From assembly GCA_031409875.1 (NCBI GenBank), contig JANNYB010000133.1, positions 5,742-69,741 on the forward strand: DNA of 64,000 nt, in the 5' to 3' direction. Shown here one piece after another: positions 46,112 through 54,824 of the stretch (the first letter of the stretch is position 1; each line of letters begins with the position of its first letter). The notes under the pieces are model-generated. The model was not told where the DNA came from. It did not search any database and saw only the letters and a list, made by a program, of their open reading frames with translations. Position numbers and translations under genes: made by a program. This DNA is from CALMEH01 sp031409875. GTDB taxonomy: Bacteria; Acidobacteriota; Blastocatellia; Pyrinomonadales; Pyrinomonadaceae.

Positions 46112-46735
46112 ATGAAAGGTATTTTCGTTGATACCTTCGGGTTGGGCAAGTCTGGTGGTTGAAACACAGACTTTTCACACAAAAGCAAAAGAAATTTACC
46201 AAACGGCGTAATGCGCCAACAAAAAGTTAAAAGACTGGAGCGCGAGCGTCCCCGCTTGCAATGAGTGTTTGCTTCAAACGCGAAAAAGCGTCGGAGTTCC
46301 ATTCAAGTTTATTCAATGCCAACGCCTTTACACCGCTAAAAAACAGCGGCGTTTGCAAGCGGGGACGCTCGCGCTCCAGTCAGAACTTTTTGTTGGCGCA
46401 TTACCAAACGGCAATATCAGACCAAACGCCTCTGCTGACAACGAATTATATTTTGACCGAACTTGTTGCTTTACTGACAAGTCCGCTCAGATTATCTCGT
46501 CCGCGAGTTATCGCGCATTGTTGAAGGAATAAAAACCTCGCCATTCTTTGAAATCATCCATATTGACAAAGATTCGGATAAAAGAACTTGGGAATTACTG
46601 AAAAATCGCCCTGATAAAAAATGGAGTTTAGTTGATTGCTCAAGTTTTGTCGTGATGCAAGCAAGAGAAATATCCGAATCATTAACCACCGACCATCATT
46701 TTGAGCAAGCCGGTTTTATCAGACTTTTGAAATAA
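46112..46735 (+). pseudogene. PIN-domain toxin gene (vapC-like) destroyed by a MITE and frameshifts
   Basis: Read with corrections, it encodes KGIFVDTFGWASLVVE, then TTNYILTELVALL, then SLVDCSSFVVMQ and LTTDHHFEQAGF, the complete PIN acid residue set. It is broken by one extra base near 46141, by the element 46208-46404 with its 8-base duplication, and by another shift near 46505. The insert sits between residues 31 and 32. It pairs with the antitoxin just upstream. Confidence 0.85.
46208..46404. mobile_element. MITE with 21-base perfect terminal repeats and 8-base target duplication
   Basis: Terminal repeats at 46208-46228 and 46384-46404 (GTAATGCGCCAACAAAAAG...) match perfectly over 21 bases. 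The element is flanked by the direct repeat CAAACGGC (46200-46207 and 46405-46412). Inside is a second palindrome, CTGGAGCGCGAGCGTCCCCG. It encodes no transposase. Confidence 0.93.
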
Positions 46736-46814
46736 TGGTTTGGCTGGCGATATTGAAAGGATATTTCTCGGCGGTTTTTGATTTTTGTCGGTTTGGCGGT
46801 AAAATGAAGTGGAG

Positions 46815-47066
46815 ATGACGACAAACGAACAAACATATCAATCCGTCTTATTCAAGTTGAGCCGTGTGCCGGTTGAATCGCTGCCGCAGATAGACGCTTA
46901 TCTTGAAAACTTTACGCCCGAAAACGGCGCGAAACGGCAAAACCGCGAGGCGATTCTGGCATTGGCGGGAAGTTGGAATGAAATGTCCGAAACGGATTTT
47001 GGGGAATATCTTTCCGAAGCTAAACGGAGCGGCGGCGAAACATTCAACCGCGATGTTACATTATGA
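46815..47066 (+). CDS. Antitoxin of vapBC pair
   Basis: 83 residues from ATG 46815 (GTG 46809 is also possible). It is helical and acidic. The first half resembles antitoxin N-termini (QSVLFKLSRVPVESLPQIDAYL). It overlaps the toxin start by 4 bases (ATGA), so the two are coupled. Confidence 0.75.
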   Translation: MTTNEQTYQSVLFKLSRVPVESLPQIDAYLENFTPENGAKRQNREAILALAGSWNEMSETDFGEYLSEAKRSGGETFNRDVTL

Positions 47067-47470
47067 AACCCGCCATTATTGATACTGACACAACCTCTTA
47101 CTTTTTTCGCAACAATGCCAATGTCGTGGCTAAACTTGAAGAATATTTGCAAGAACACGGCTTCGTTTATCTCAGCGTGGTAACATATTACGAAGTTCTC
47201 AACGGATTGTATTTCAAAGACGCAAAAAATCAATTGGCACAATTTGAAAAATTCATAAAACTCAATCAAGTTCTGCCGCTTACCAACCAAATTGCTCGAA
47301 AATCAGCTAAACTATATGCCGAATTGCGTAGAAAAGGACATAACATCGGACATAACGATGTCTTGATTGCAGGGACGGCAATCGTCAATGACTTAACCTT
47401 AATAACGAACAACGTCCGCCATTTTTCCAGAATTAAAGAGTTGGACATTGACAATTGGGCGGAAGAATAA
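47063..47470 (+). CDS. vapC: VapC-type PIN toxin ribonuclease
   Basis: 135 residues with the classic PIN pattern: IIDTDTTSYFF (Asp), VTYYEVLNG (Glu), NIGHNDVLIAGTA (Asp) and TLITNNVRHF. The length is typical of VapC (about 130-140). It cleaves RNA when free of its antitoxin, encoded by the overlapping upstream gene. It is apparently intact. Confidence 0.9.
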   Translation: MKPAIIDTDTTSYFFRNNANVVAKLEEYLQEHGFVYLSVVTYYEVLNGLYFKDAKNQLAQFEKFIKLNQVLPLTNQIARKSAKLYAELRRKGHNIGHNDVLIAGTAIVNDLTLITNNVRHFSRIKELDIDNWAEE

Positions 47471-47515
47471 AGCTGAGATTTTAATAAAGAAGCAAATCGT
47501 TGCGAAGTTTTCCGA

Positions 47516-47650
47516 TTAACCGCCGAAGATTTTTTTGAAATCAACTTTGATGCCTTCGGTTTCGATGGTTTGAACGGATAATTTTTCTTCGCCGTTTTTG
47601 GTGGTAACGAAGATTGTTTCGGTGATAATTTCTTCGAGTTCGGCTAACAT
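47516..47650 (-). CDS. 44-residue conserved small protein
   Basis: ATG 47650 follows GAGGT at seven bases. The protein (MLAELEEIITETIFVTTKNG, then IETEGIKVDFKKIFGG) is acidic with alternating strands. A damaged relative at 45666-45790 keeps KVDFKKIF, indicating selection on the protein sequence rather than chance. It is convergent with vapC. Function unknown. Confidence 0.62.
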   Translation of the reverse strand: MLAELEEIITETIFVTTKNGEEKLSVQTIETEGIKVDFKKIFGG

Positions 47651-47710
47651 TTTTTTTACCTCAAATTTAATGAATTAATTATCTCATAGAAAAATTGATA
47701 TGAAAAGAAA

Positions 47711-48091
47711 TTAAAGCGGTTGTCGTCCGGCGAAACCTGTGTCGGTTTCGTGCCACCATTCTAATTTATCGCTGTCGCCGAATTGCCAGCAGAGGAGGAC
47801 GATGCGACCTTCGCGGAGGGAAGGGAAATCTATTAAGCCGCGTGTGTAATCTTTTAGTTGGATGCCGAGTTCGTGGATTTCGGTGGTGTGTTTGCCGATT
47901 TCGTAGAGCGATTTAACGTATTCCGAGCCGCCGGACATTCCGCCGCCGCCGGATTCGTTGCCTGCCGTTGCCGCCGCTCTTGCAGATTCGCGGTAGAGCG
48001 ACATTTTTTCGTATTCACGTTTTATTTTTTCGAGCTGCGGGCGCACGAATGTGAGTATTTCGTTGGCTTCGCTGACGGTGAAAAGTTTCAT
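47711..48091 (-). CDS. DUF2203 family protein
   Basis: 126 residues. It begins with FTVSEANEILTFVRPQLEK and ends with the family signature IVLLCWQFGDSDKLEWWHETDTGFAGRQPL. The middle has a glycine-rich turn (GNESGGGGMSGG). DUF2203 has no assigned function; members are common in diverse bacteria. It is followed downstream by toxin-related debris. Confidence 0.88.
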   Translation of the reverse strand: MKLFTVSEANEILTFVRPQLEKIKREYEKMSLYRESARAAATAGNESGGGGMSGGSEYVKSLYEIGKHTTEIHELGIQLKDYTRGLIDFPSLREGRIVLLCWQFGDSDKLEWWHETDTGFAGRQPL

Positions 48092-48098
48092 AGCTTTT

Positions 48099-48235
48099 GT
48101 TTTGAGTCCCGCCTTTAGGCGGCTTTCCGCAAGCGAAGCGAGGCGGAAATTCGTTACAAAGTAAAGTTTTGAATTGTAACGTGAAACCGCACCGCTTCGC
48201 TTGCGGAAAGCCGCCTAAAGGCGGGACTCAGAACT
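48099..48235. repeat. Palindromic element, AGTTTTGAGTCC family
   Basis: Ends GTTTTGAGTCCCGCC and GGCGGGACTCAGAAC are inverted, with inner arms TTTAGGCGGCTTTCCGCAAG. It lies in the gap between two same-strand minus genes. The stop of the upstream NYN gene abuts its right end. Confidence 0.85.
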
Positions 48236-48236
48236 T

Positions 48237-48923
48237 TTATCTTTCGTCTTTGATGCGAACTAAATCGCGGAAGTTTTCGAGTTCTTCGTCGGCAAAATCG
48301 GTGTCGAAATGCGAAATCGGTTGGCGGATAATTTCGGGTGGCGGCATTTCGTCGGGCGGAATAAATGACGGCACATCGTAACTTCCGGTTTGCGAAATAT
48401 CTTTGCGGACGAGTTCGTGAATGTCGCCCAAATCAATGAAAAAATCGGCAACATCAATCAAACGCGGCGCGGTATTTGAACGAAATCCGGCAACTTCGAC
48501 GCGGCAACCTTTATATGCCACAGCATTCAACGCATACACAAAATCTTCATCGCCCGAAACCAAAACCGCCGTGTCGTATCTGCCCGCGAGCGAGAGCATA
48601 TCAACCGCGATTTCGACATCGAGATTTGCTTTGCGCGTGCCGTCGTAGAAGGTTTTGAGTTCTTTCTGAATAACGCGAAAACCGTTGCGCCGCATCCATA
48701 AAAGAAAACCTTGCTGACGTTCCGCGCCCGCATCAACGCCGGTGTAAAAAAAGGCGCGAAGAAGCCTGCCGTCTCCGAGAAGAACGCGCAGAAGTTTGTT
48801 GTAATCTATATCAATATTATGAAATCTGGCGGCGTGGAAGAGATTGTTTCCATCAATAAAAACCGCCACTCGTCCGCGATGTCCGAACTGCCAAGACGAG
48901 TTGGCACTCATATCAAACTGCAT
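48237..48923 (-). CDS. NYN/LabA-DUF88-like nuclease-fold protein
   Basis: 228 residues. The NYN (PIN-like) domain shows VAVFIDGNNLFHAAR, KANLDVEIAVDMLSLA and TAVLVSGDEDFVYALNAV, giving the Asp set expected for metal-dependent RNase activity. The C-terminal tail (about 165-228) is acidic. NYN proteins are predicted ribonucleases with roles in RNA processing; the target is unknown. Confidence 0.88.
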   Translation of the reverse strand: MQFDMSANSSWQFGHRGRVAVFIDGNNLFHAARFHNIDIDYNKLLRVLLGDGRLLRAFFYTGVDAGAERQQGFLLWMRRNGFRVIQKELKTFYDGTRKANLDVEIAVDMLSLAGRYDTAVLVSGDEDFVYALNAVAYKGCRVEVAGFRSNTAPRLIDVADFFIDLGDIHELVRKDISQTGSYDVPSFIPPDEMPPPEIIRQPISHFDTDFADEELENFRDLVRIKDER

Positions 48924-49215
48924 TAATTCAAAACCTTTATGATAAAATTCTAAGATATTCTGAAAAGCAGTCGAAATCGGTAAAAAAACGGGGAAATTTC
49001 CTACCTTAACTTTTGAATTTTCAATAAATTAAATTATAAAATAAGCCTCTTTGTTATATTATTGTCCTGTTTTTCTAAAAATTTGACTGCTATAAAAAAA
49101 ACTACTAATTAAAAGTAATAATAGTTTGCCTTTTTCACGGATAATTGGCAAGTAAAACATTGCAAAGCCGGTAATGCCACAGTCGAAAGTTAGAAGCTCA
49201 AATTAGTTTATTTTG

Positions 49216-49414
49216 GTTTTTGTCGCTGAAAGCGACGAACATTATAGCCTAGCGAGAATCGCTAGGAAAATGTGGCAAATGCGCCCGCTCGCTGAAGGCG
49301 AGCAACAATTACCGTGCGTTTTTTGTTCGTCGCTTTCAGCGACGGAAAATCTTATAAATGCTGACCTAGCGATTCTCGCTAGGCTATAATGTTAGTCGCT
49401 TTCAGCGACGAAAA
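49216..49414. repeat. Palindromic (MITE-like) repeat, family A copy 2
   Basis: This copy shares arms TTTTTGTCGCTGAAAGCGAC and TATAGCCTAGCGAGAATCGC with 853-1045 but has a different centre. It lies in the 575-base gap after the NYN gene; the rest of that gap (48924-49215) is AT-rich with no recognised gene. Confidence 0.87.
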
Positions 49415-49498
49415 TTGATAGATGAGAGATAATAGCTGATAGATTTAGTCGCAAACCTGAATTTTTGATTTAACTAAAGTCTGCGCTACATTAACTTT

Positions 49499-50506
49499 AT
49501 GGAAAAAAAAGCCGAAAAGATTCACGATGAAGATTGGCTGAAAAAGTTGCCTGTGTTGACGGAAGAAATTGCGTTTAAGCCTGAAGAAATGGTTGTTTGC
49601 GGTTCGTGTCAGCGGACGAGTCCGCCAACTCGCGTGAAGTGTTTTTATTGCGGAAAAGAACTTGAAATTAGCGCGGAACAAGCCAAAAACATCAAAACGA
49701 ATTTGCGAAAATTGGAGGCTTGGGAAAAAGGTTTTAATTTGATTTACAAGCCGGACGACAAAGAAAAATCTACGGTTGAAGCGGCAAAAATTGTTAATCT
49801 CGAAACCGCGACGCTCGAAAAAATCTGTGCGGCGCAGACGGCTTTGCCTTTGGCGCGTGTCGAATCTGAAAAAGAAGCCGAAATTATCGGCGAAAGATTG
49901 CGTGAATTCGGTTTTGACACTTTAATTTTGAGCGATGAAAAATTGGCGGCGAACAAAATGCCGCAACGTCTGCGCGGCGTGGAATTTTGGGACGACAAGT
50001 TGATTTTAGTGCTTTTTAATACGAGCGAAATCGTAGAAATTGATGTTCAAGATTTGGTTTTAATGGTTTCCGGCGCAATTTTCGAGCGCACGACAAGTTC
50101 AATCGAAGATCGCAAAAAAGGCGAGAATATATTGCTTAAATCAAGTGAAACGGCTTCGGACGAAATGCTTTTCGATATTTACAGCCGTGTTGATGCGGAA
50201 GGCTTCCGCGTGTTTGCCAAAGGTTTTGATTTTTCTTCGCTCGAAACGGAAAAGGCTTTGACGGCGAACGAAAATCTGAAAAAACTTGCGGAAAAATTAA
50301 AATCCGTTGCGCCGAATCTGAAAACGATTGAAAATTATGTGTCCGTGCGCGAAAGTTTGGCAAGCGTTTGGGAAGCCGAAGAAATGAAGGATTCAAAAGG
50401 TTTGACGCGCCACAAATTCGGTAAATTTAATCTGGAAAATGTCACAAAAGTCAGTAATTGGACGCAATTTAATAAATTTTCGCGCCTTCAATGGCACATC
50501 TTATGA
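49499..50506 (+). CDS. Zinc-ribbon protein of unknown function
   Basis: 335 residues. An N-terminal zinc ribbon (VVCGSCQRTSPPTRVKCFYCG) is followed by a region (about 75-150) with alternating strands and helices (ALPLARVESEKEAEIIGERL) and a globular C-terminal half. No catalytic motif is seen. Its stop overlaps the RlmB start as ATGA, implying co-translation. Confidence 0.72.
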   Translation: MEKKAEKIHDEDWLKKLPVLTEEIAFKPEEMVVCGSCQRTSPPTRVKCFYCGKELEISAEQAKNIKTNLRKLEAWEKGFNLIYKPDDKEKSTVEAAKIVNLETATLEKICAAQTALPLARVESEKEAEIIGERLREFGFDTLILSDEKLAANKMPQRLRGVEFWDDKLILVLFNTSEIVEIDVQDLVLMVSGAIFERTTSSIEDRKKGENILLKSSETASDEMLFDIYSRVDAEGFRVFAKGFDFSSLETEKALTANENLKKLAEKLKSVAPNLKTIENYVSVRESLASVWEAEEMKDSKGLTRHKFGKFNLENVTKVSNWTQFNKFSRLQWHIL

Positions 50507-51366
50507 AGTCAAAAGTAAAAAGTAAAAAGGCAAAATTTGAACCGCAGCGACGCGGAGAAACGGAGAAAAGAGAGTTTGAGAAAAGTTCTTCGAGTTCGCG
50601 GATTATTTTCGGTTTGCTGCCGGTTTTAGAAGCCTTACGCGCAAACTCGCGGCGCGTGGAAAAAATTCTGATTGCCGATGGTGCGCGTGAACATCGAATT
50701 GCGGAAATCATTGATTTAGCGAGAGAGAATCGTATTCTATTTCAGAAAATGCCGCGCGAAAATTTGGCAAAATTGATTGACGCGGGCGCAAATCATCAAG
50801 GCGTAATCGCGTTTGCGGCGGCGGCTGATTACACGGATGCGGACAAACTTTTAGAAGAAATTTTTGCTAAAGAAAATCCTCTGGTTTTGATTTTGGACGG
50901 CGTGGAAGATCCGCGAAATCTGGGTGCGATTTTGCGGACGGCAGAATGCGCGGGCGTTGACGGCACGTTTATTCCCGAACATCGCGCCGCCTCGTTGACC
51001 GAAACCGTTGTCAAAACTTCTGCCGGAGCGACCGAATATGTAAAAATTGCGAAGGCGAAAAACCTGAATCGTTTGATTGAAGAATTGAAAAAGAATAATA
51101 TTTGGGTTGTCGGCACAAGCGGCGACGCGAAAATGAATTATACCGATTGGGATTGGACGCAAAAAACCGCGCTGGTTTTAGGAAGCGAAGGAAAAGGCTT
51201 GCATCGGCTCGTTGCTGAAAATTGCGATGCGCTCGTAAAAATTCCGATGCGCGGAAAAATTGAAAGTTTGAACGTCTCGGTTGCCGCCGGCGTATTGCTT
51301 TTCGAGGCAAACCGCCAAAGGCAAGAAAGTGAGAAAGTGAGAAAGGGAGAAGAGGAGAAATCGTAA
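50503..51366 (+). CDS. rlmB: 23S rRNA (guanosine-2'-O-)-methyltransferase, RlmB/TrmH family
   Basis: 287 residues from ATG 50503, which overlaps the previous stop (ATGA). The N-terminal substrate-binding part carries FGLLPVLEALRAN. The SPOUT knot shows ILDGVEDPRNLGAILRTAECAGV, ALVLGSEGKGL and IPMRGKIESLNVSVAAGVLLFE, the three TrmH motifs. It methylates the ribose of a guanosine in 23S rRNA using SAM. The 3' end contains an octanucleotide tract (GAAAGTGA)n that encodes the tail RQESEKVRKGEEEKS. Confidence 0.92.
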   Translation: MKSKVKSKKAKFEPQRRGETEKREFEKSSSSSRIIFGLLPVLEALRANSRRVEKILIADGAREHRIAEIIDLARENRILFQKMPRENLAKLIDAGANHQGVIAFAAAADYTDADKLLEEIFAKENPLVLILDGVEDPRNLGAILRTAECAGVDGTFIPEHRAASLTETVVKTSAGATEYVKIAKAKNLNRLIEELKKNNIWVVGTSGDAKMNYTDWDWTQKTALVLGSEGKGLHRLVAENCDALVKIPMRGKIESLNVSVAAGVLLFEANRQRQESEKVRKGEEEKS

Positions 51367-51418
51367 GTTTGAAGTTCGATTGTCTTTTGCAACGAACAAA
51401 TAACGACTAACAAATATT

Positions 51419-51973
51419 ATGTTTTGCCCTAAATGTGGAACACAAAATCCTGAAACAGGAAGATTTTGCCGTTCGTGCGGCGCGGATTTGGGAAATGTTA
51501 CGGCGGCACTTTCGGGGAAATTGCCGCAACCGCAAAAACTCGTCAATGACAAAGGCAAACCCGTAAGCTGGGAAAGCGCGATTACCAAATTTTTTATGGG
51601 TTTGGCTTTTCTGACGGTTTCGATTGTTTTGGGCGTATCGGGAATGGCGGGCGGAAAAGATTGGTGGTTTTGGATGTTGATTCCGGCGTTTGCAATGCTC
51701 GGAAGCGGTGTCGCGCAATATGTCCAAATTAAAAAAAGCGAATCGCAAAGCGTTAATTTTGCACCGCAAAACACGCAAAATATAATTTCTTCCGCGCCGC
51801 AAAACGCCGCACTTCCGCCAACGCAAACCGAATATGTTTCAATGGATAATTCGCGCTACAAAACCGGCGATCTCGTGCCGCCGAGCATCATCGAAAACAC
51901 GACGCGCCATCTCGAAATGGATTCCGAAGGCGAAACTATGACGCTTCCGAAACCGGAAGCAAGTAAAAAGTAA
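51419..51973 (+). CDS. Zinc-ribbon membrane protein, tandem paralogue 1
   Basis: 184 residues. Zinc ribbon at 1-25 (FCPKCGTQNPETGRFCRSCG), two membrane helices (about 60-77 and 86-101), then a polar tail with a shared motif (TTRHLEMDSEGETMTLP). It is the first of three tandem copies. These small zinc-ribbon/two-helix proteins have no assigned function; a membrane scaffold is plausible. Confidence 0.8.
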   Translation: MFCPKCGTQNPETGRFCRSCGADLGNVTAALSGKLPQPQKLVNDKGKPVSWESAITKFFMGLAFLTVSIVLGVSGMAGGKDWWFWMLIPAFAMLGSGVAQYVQIKKSESQSVNFAPQNTQNIISSAPQNAALPPTQTEYVSMDNSRYKTGDLVPPSIIENTTRHLEMDSEGETMTLPKPEASKK

Positions 51974-52028
51974 AAAGTAAAAAGTAAAAAATTAAGAGCA
52001 ACGAACCACGAACCACTAACCACGAACT
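51965..52028. repeat. Heptanucleotide tracts (AAGTAAA)n and (ACGAACC)n
   Basis: About four AAGTAAA units run into AAATT, and near 52000 about four ACGAACC-type units lie before the second paralogue. The same AAGTAAA unit recurs at 15904-15934 and near 50511. Confidence 0.8.
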
Positions 52029-52035
52029 AATATTT

Positions 52036-52590
52036 ATGTTTTGTCCGAAATGTGCAACTGAAAATCCTGATAACGGTAAATTCTGCCGTTCGTGCGGAAT
52101 TGATTTAGGCAATGTTTCGGCGGCTTTGGCAGGTAAGTCGTCGGCATTGCAATATACGGTTGACCCTAGAAAAAGAGGTGTTAGCTGGGAAATTTCCATT
52201 ACTAAAATGTTCACGGGCGCGGCTTTTCTGGTGGTTGCTTTGATTCTGGGATTTGTCGGAAAATTCGGGGCGGACAATTGGTGGTTTTGGCTATTGATTC
52301 CCGCATTTGGATTGCTTAGTAGCGGAATTGCCCAAGCGGTTCAATTGAAAAAATTGGAAAAACTCGAAGCTGATTTTTCTCCGCAAAACCCGCAAAACAC
52401 AATTTCATCACCGCAAAATAATAATGCTTTACCGCCGATTCAGACCGATTATGCTGTTTCGCCAAGACAATCTTTATACGAAACGGACGATTTAGTTATT
52501 CAGCCGAGCGTAACAGAAAACACGACACGGAATTTGGAAATGAATTCTGAAGGCAAAACGATGACTTTGTCGAAAAAACAGGAGAATTAG
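52036..52590 (+). CDS. Zinc-ribbon membrane protein, tandem paralogue 2
   Basis: 184 residues with the same plan as the preceding gene: FCPKCATENPDNGKFCRSCG, two helices (about 62-76 and 86-101) and tail TTRNLEMNSEGKTMTLSKK. Sequence similarity to both neighbours is obvious, so it arose by tandem duplication. Confidence 0.8.
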   Translation: MFCPKCATENPDNGKFCRSCGIDLGNVSAALAGKSSALQYTVDPRKRGVSWEISITKMFTGAAFLVVALILGFVGKFGADNWWFWLLIPAFGLLSSGIAQAVQLKKLEKLEADFSPQNPQNTISSPQNNNALPPIQTDYAVSPRQSLYETDDLVIQPSVTENTTRNLEMNSEGKTMTLSKKQEN

Positions 52591-52594
52591 GTTT

Positions 52595-53137
52595 ATGTTT
52601 TGTCCGAAATGTGGAATTGAAAATCCTGATAACGGTAAATTTTGCCGTTCGTGCGGAGCTGATTTGAGCAATGTTTTGGCGGTTGTCGAAGGGAAATTTT
52701 CGGTAGAAAATGTGGCTTCGTCCGAAGATTCTTCGGCGGAACTTTACAGCACCTCGATTAGAAATATAATTCTCGGATTCGGGTTTTTAACGGCGGCGGT
52801 TTTTCTTTTCACGATTCCACCGAATAACGGAATTTTATGGCTTTTGGCAATGATTACAGGTTTTTGTCTGCTGGCTTCGGGCATCAGTCGTTGGGTAAAA
52901 GCCGATGCGTTGAAAAAGGAACGCACATTGCGCGGTAATGTTCCGAAACAACCAATATTTACTGCAACTCAACCAAATAAAGAACTTCCGCCGACGCAAA
53001 CCGATTACGTCAAACCGCAAAAATCAATTTACCAAACCGAAGATTTAGCCGTCGAACCTCAAAGCGTTACCGAAGAAACAACGCGCCAACTCGAAATGAA
53101 AGCCAAAAGCGAAACGATGAATTCGCCGGAGAAATAA
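52595..53137 (+). CDS. Zinc-ribbon membrane protein, tandem paralogue 3
   Basis: 180 residues, four bases after paralogue 2, with FCPKCGIENPDNGKFCRSCG, two helices and tail TTRQLEMKAKSETM. The middle region diverges more than the zinc ribbon and tail, which suggests that these ends are the constrained parts. Confidence 0.8.
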   Translation: MFCPKCGIENPDNGKFCRSCGADLSNVLAVVEGKFSVENVASSEDSSAELYSTSIRNIILGFGFLTAAVFLFTIPPNNGILWLLAMITGFCLLASGISRWVKADALKKERTLRGNVPKQPIFTATQPNKELPPTQTDYVKPQKSIYQTEDLAVEPQSVTEETTRQLEMKAKSETMNSPEK

Positions 53138-53208
53138 TTTATGCCCACGAGAATATATTTGGCGGTGAATTAAAAATTGAAGTAAAATTGTCTGAAGAGG
53201 AATTGAAT

Positions 53209-53493
53209 ATGGTTAAAATGCAGGAAGCGATGGGACTTGCAAAGTCTTTTATAATTAAAAATAGCGGAGTAAAACAAGGATTTCATTTAGAAGAAGCCTT
53301 TTTCAATAAAAATGAAAACATTTGGAAAGTAACTTACAGTTTTTTTCAAAAAAATGATGCGCTGAATACGCTTCAAGAGTTAGCCGGAATAGAAGGCAGA
53401 AGAGTTTATCGAACGGTTGAAATAGACAATGAAAACGGAGAAATTCTCGGAATGAAAGCCGGTTTCGGCTCGAATTTGGGCGTTATCGTATGA
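53209..53493 (+). CDS. Small protein paired with a PIN-like gene
   Basis: 94 residues from ATG 53209, chosen over TTG 53188 because GAGG lies eight bases before it. The end (YRTVEIDNENGEILGMKAG) has a PepSY-like strand pattern. It overlaps the next gene (ATGA). It may be the antitoxin of a divergent toxin pair, but no known antitoxin fold is recognised. Confidence 0.55.
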   Translation: MVKMQEAMGLAKSFIIKNSGVKQGFHLEEAFFNKNENIWKVTYSFFQKNDALNTLQELAGIEGRRVYRTVEIDNENGEILGMKAGFGSNLGVIV

Positions 53494-53969
53494 CCAGTTA
53501 TGTAAAAAAACTGATTCAAAAATATAAATTCAAAGGTCTTTTGACAGATACGAATCTGCTTTTGCTTTATCTTGTCGGTTCTTTCGATATTGAGTTAATT
53601 AGAAATTTCAAAAGAACATCACATTATTCGATTGATGATTTTTATATCGTATCCGATTTTTTGAAATTATTTGAAAGGAAAATAGTTACTCCGCACATAC
53701 TCACGGAGGTCAGCGATTTTATTGATAACCGGCGCGAATTACAAATATTGTTGAAAACTTTTATCGAAAAAGGGTTAGAAGAAAAATTTACTAAAAGTGA
53801 GATAATTGTTCAAAACAAAGAGTTTATCAATTTCGGCTTGGCAGATACGGCAACAATGGAGATTGCCAAAAATTCTTACTTGATTTTTACTGATGACAAT
53901 CCCCTTTACGGACTTTTGCTCAATTCAGACATTGATGCCGTAAATTTATCTTTGCTTCGGGAAATCTAA
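53490..53969 (+). CDS. Divergent PIN-like protein
   Basis: 159 residues. PIN-type acidic positions are suggested at LLTDTNLLLLY, HILTEVSDF, FGLADTATMEIA and FTDDNPL. The protein is longer than usual VapC. It is convergent with, and overlaps by four bases, the SDR gene on the other strand. The overlap with the small upstream gene supports a toxin-antitoxin-like pair. Confidence 0.6.
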   Translation: MTSYVKKLIQKYKFKGLLTDTNLLLLYLVGSFDIELIRNFKRTSHYSIDDFYIVSDFLKLFERKIVTPHILTEVSDFIDNRRELQILLKTFIEKGLEEKFTKSEIIVQNKEFINFGLADTATMEIAKNSYLIFTDDNPLYGLLLNSDIDAVNLSLLREI

Positions 53970-54805
53970 CTTTTCTTTCGCAAATCGAGCCGATGACCGG
54001 AAAGGCGTTCGATTATTTTCAGGTATTTTTTCGGGAAAAGACGCGAAACGTAATTTATTGCGTGAGCGTCTTTGCCGATTAAGATTCGCGGATTTTTGGC
54101 TTTTATGCCTTTTATAATCGTTTCGGCGGCTTGTTCGGGCGTGGTTATGGCGACTTTATCGAAAAATTTTACGCCTTGCGTTTTGAATTCTTCGGGCGTG
54201 TTTTCGCCAATGCGCGAATTGCGGGCGATGTTGGTTTTGATGCCGCCGGGATGAACGCTCGAAACGCGGACGTTTGTGTCTTCGAGTTCGTGGCGCAAAG
54301 ATTCGGTAAAGCCGCGAACGGCGAATTTACTCGAACAATAAGCGGTTTGTTCGGGCGGCGCGACGAGTCCGAAAACGCTGGAAATGTTGACGATATGCGC
54401 TGATTCTTGCTCGCGTAAAACAGGCAAAAAAACTTTACAGCCGTAAATCACGCCCCAAAAATTTATTGACATCAACCATTCAAAATCTTCCAGCGAAATT
54501 TGCTCGAAAGTTCCAATAAGCCCGACTCCGGCATTGTTTATCAAATGCGTTGCGCGTCCGTGTTTTGCTAAAACTTCCGTTTTCAAACGCTCGATTTCCG
54601 CGAGTTTTGAAGTGTCAACGAGATGCGCCGAAACCGCAACGCCAAGTTTGTCAACCATTTCCGCTGTTTCGGTTAAACCGTTTTCATTAACATCCGAAAT
54701 CGAAATTCCGGCAATTTTTTCCTGTGCGAAACGCACGGCAAGCGCACGCCCGATACCTGAACTCGCGCCCGTAATCACGGCAACGCTATTTTTTGAAAGT
54801 GTCAT
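53966..54805 (-). CDS. Short-chain dehydrogenase/reductase (SDR)
   Basis: 279 residues with the Rossmann glycine motif TGASSGIGRAL, the NNAGVGL segment, catalytic Ser in VNISSVF and the YxxxK motif in AYCSSKFAV. The SVHPGGIKTNIAR strand matches classical SDRs. It is an NAD(P)-linked oxidoreductase of unknown substrate. It lies just upstream of a propeller gene on the same strand without evident overlap. Confidence 0.92.
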   Translation of the reverse strand: MTLSKNSVAVITGASSGIGRALAVRFAQEKIAGISISDVNENGLTETAEMVDKLGVAVSAHLVDTSKLAEIERLKTEVLAKHGRATHLINNAGVGLIGTFEQISLEDFEWLMSINFWGVIYGCKVFLPVLREQESAHIVNISSVFGLVAPPEQTAYCSSKFAVRGFTESLRHELEDTNVRVSSVHPGGIKTNIARNSRIGENTPEEFKTQGVKFFDKVAITTPEQAAETIIKGIKAKNPRILIGKDAHAINYVSRLFPKKYLKIIERLSGHRLDLRKKS

Positions 54806-54824
54806 AAATATCTCGAATTTGAAA

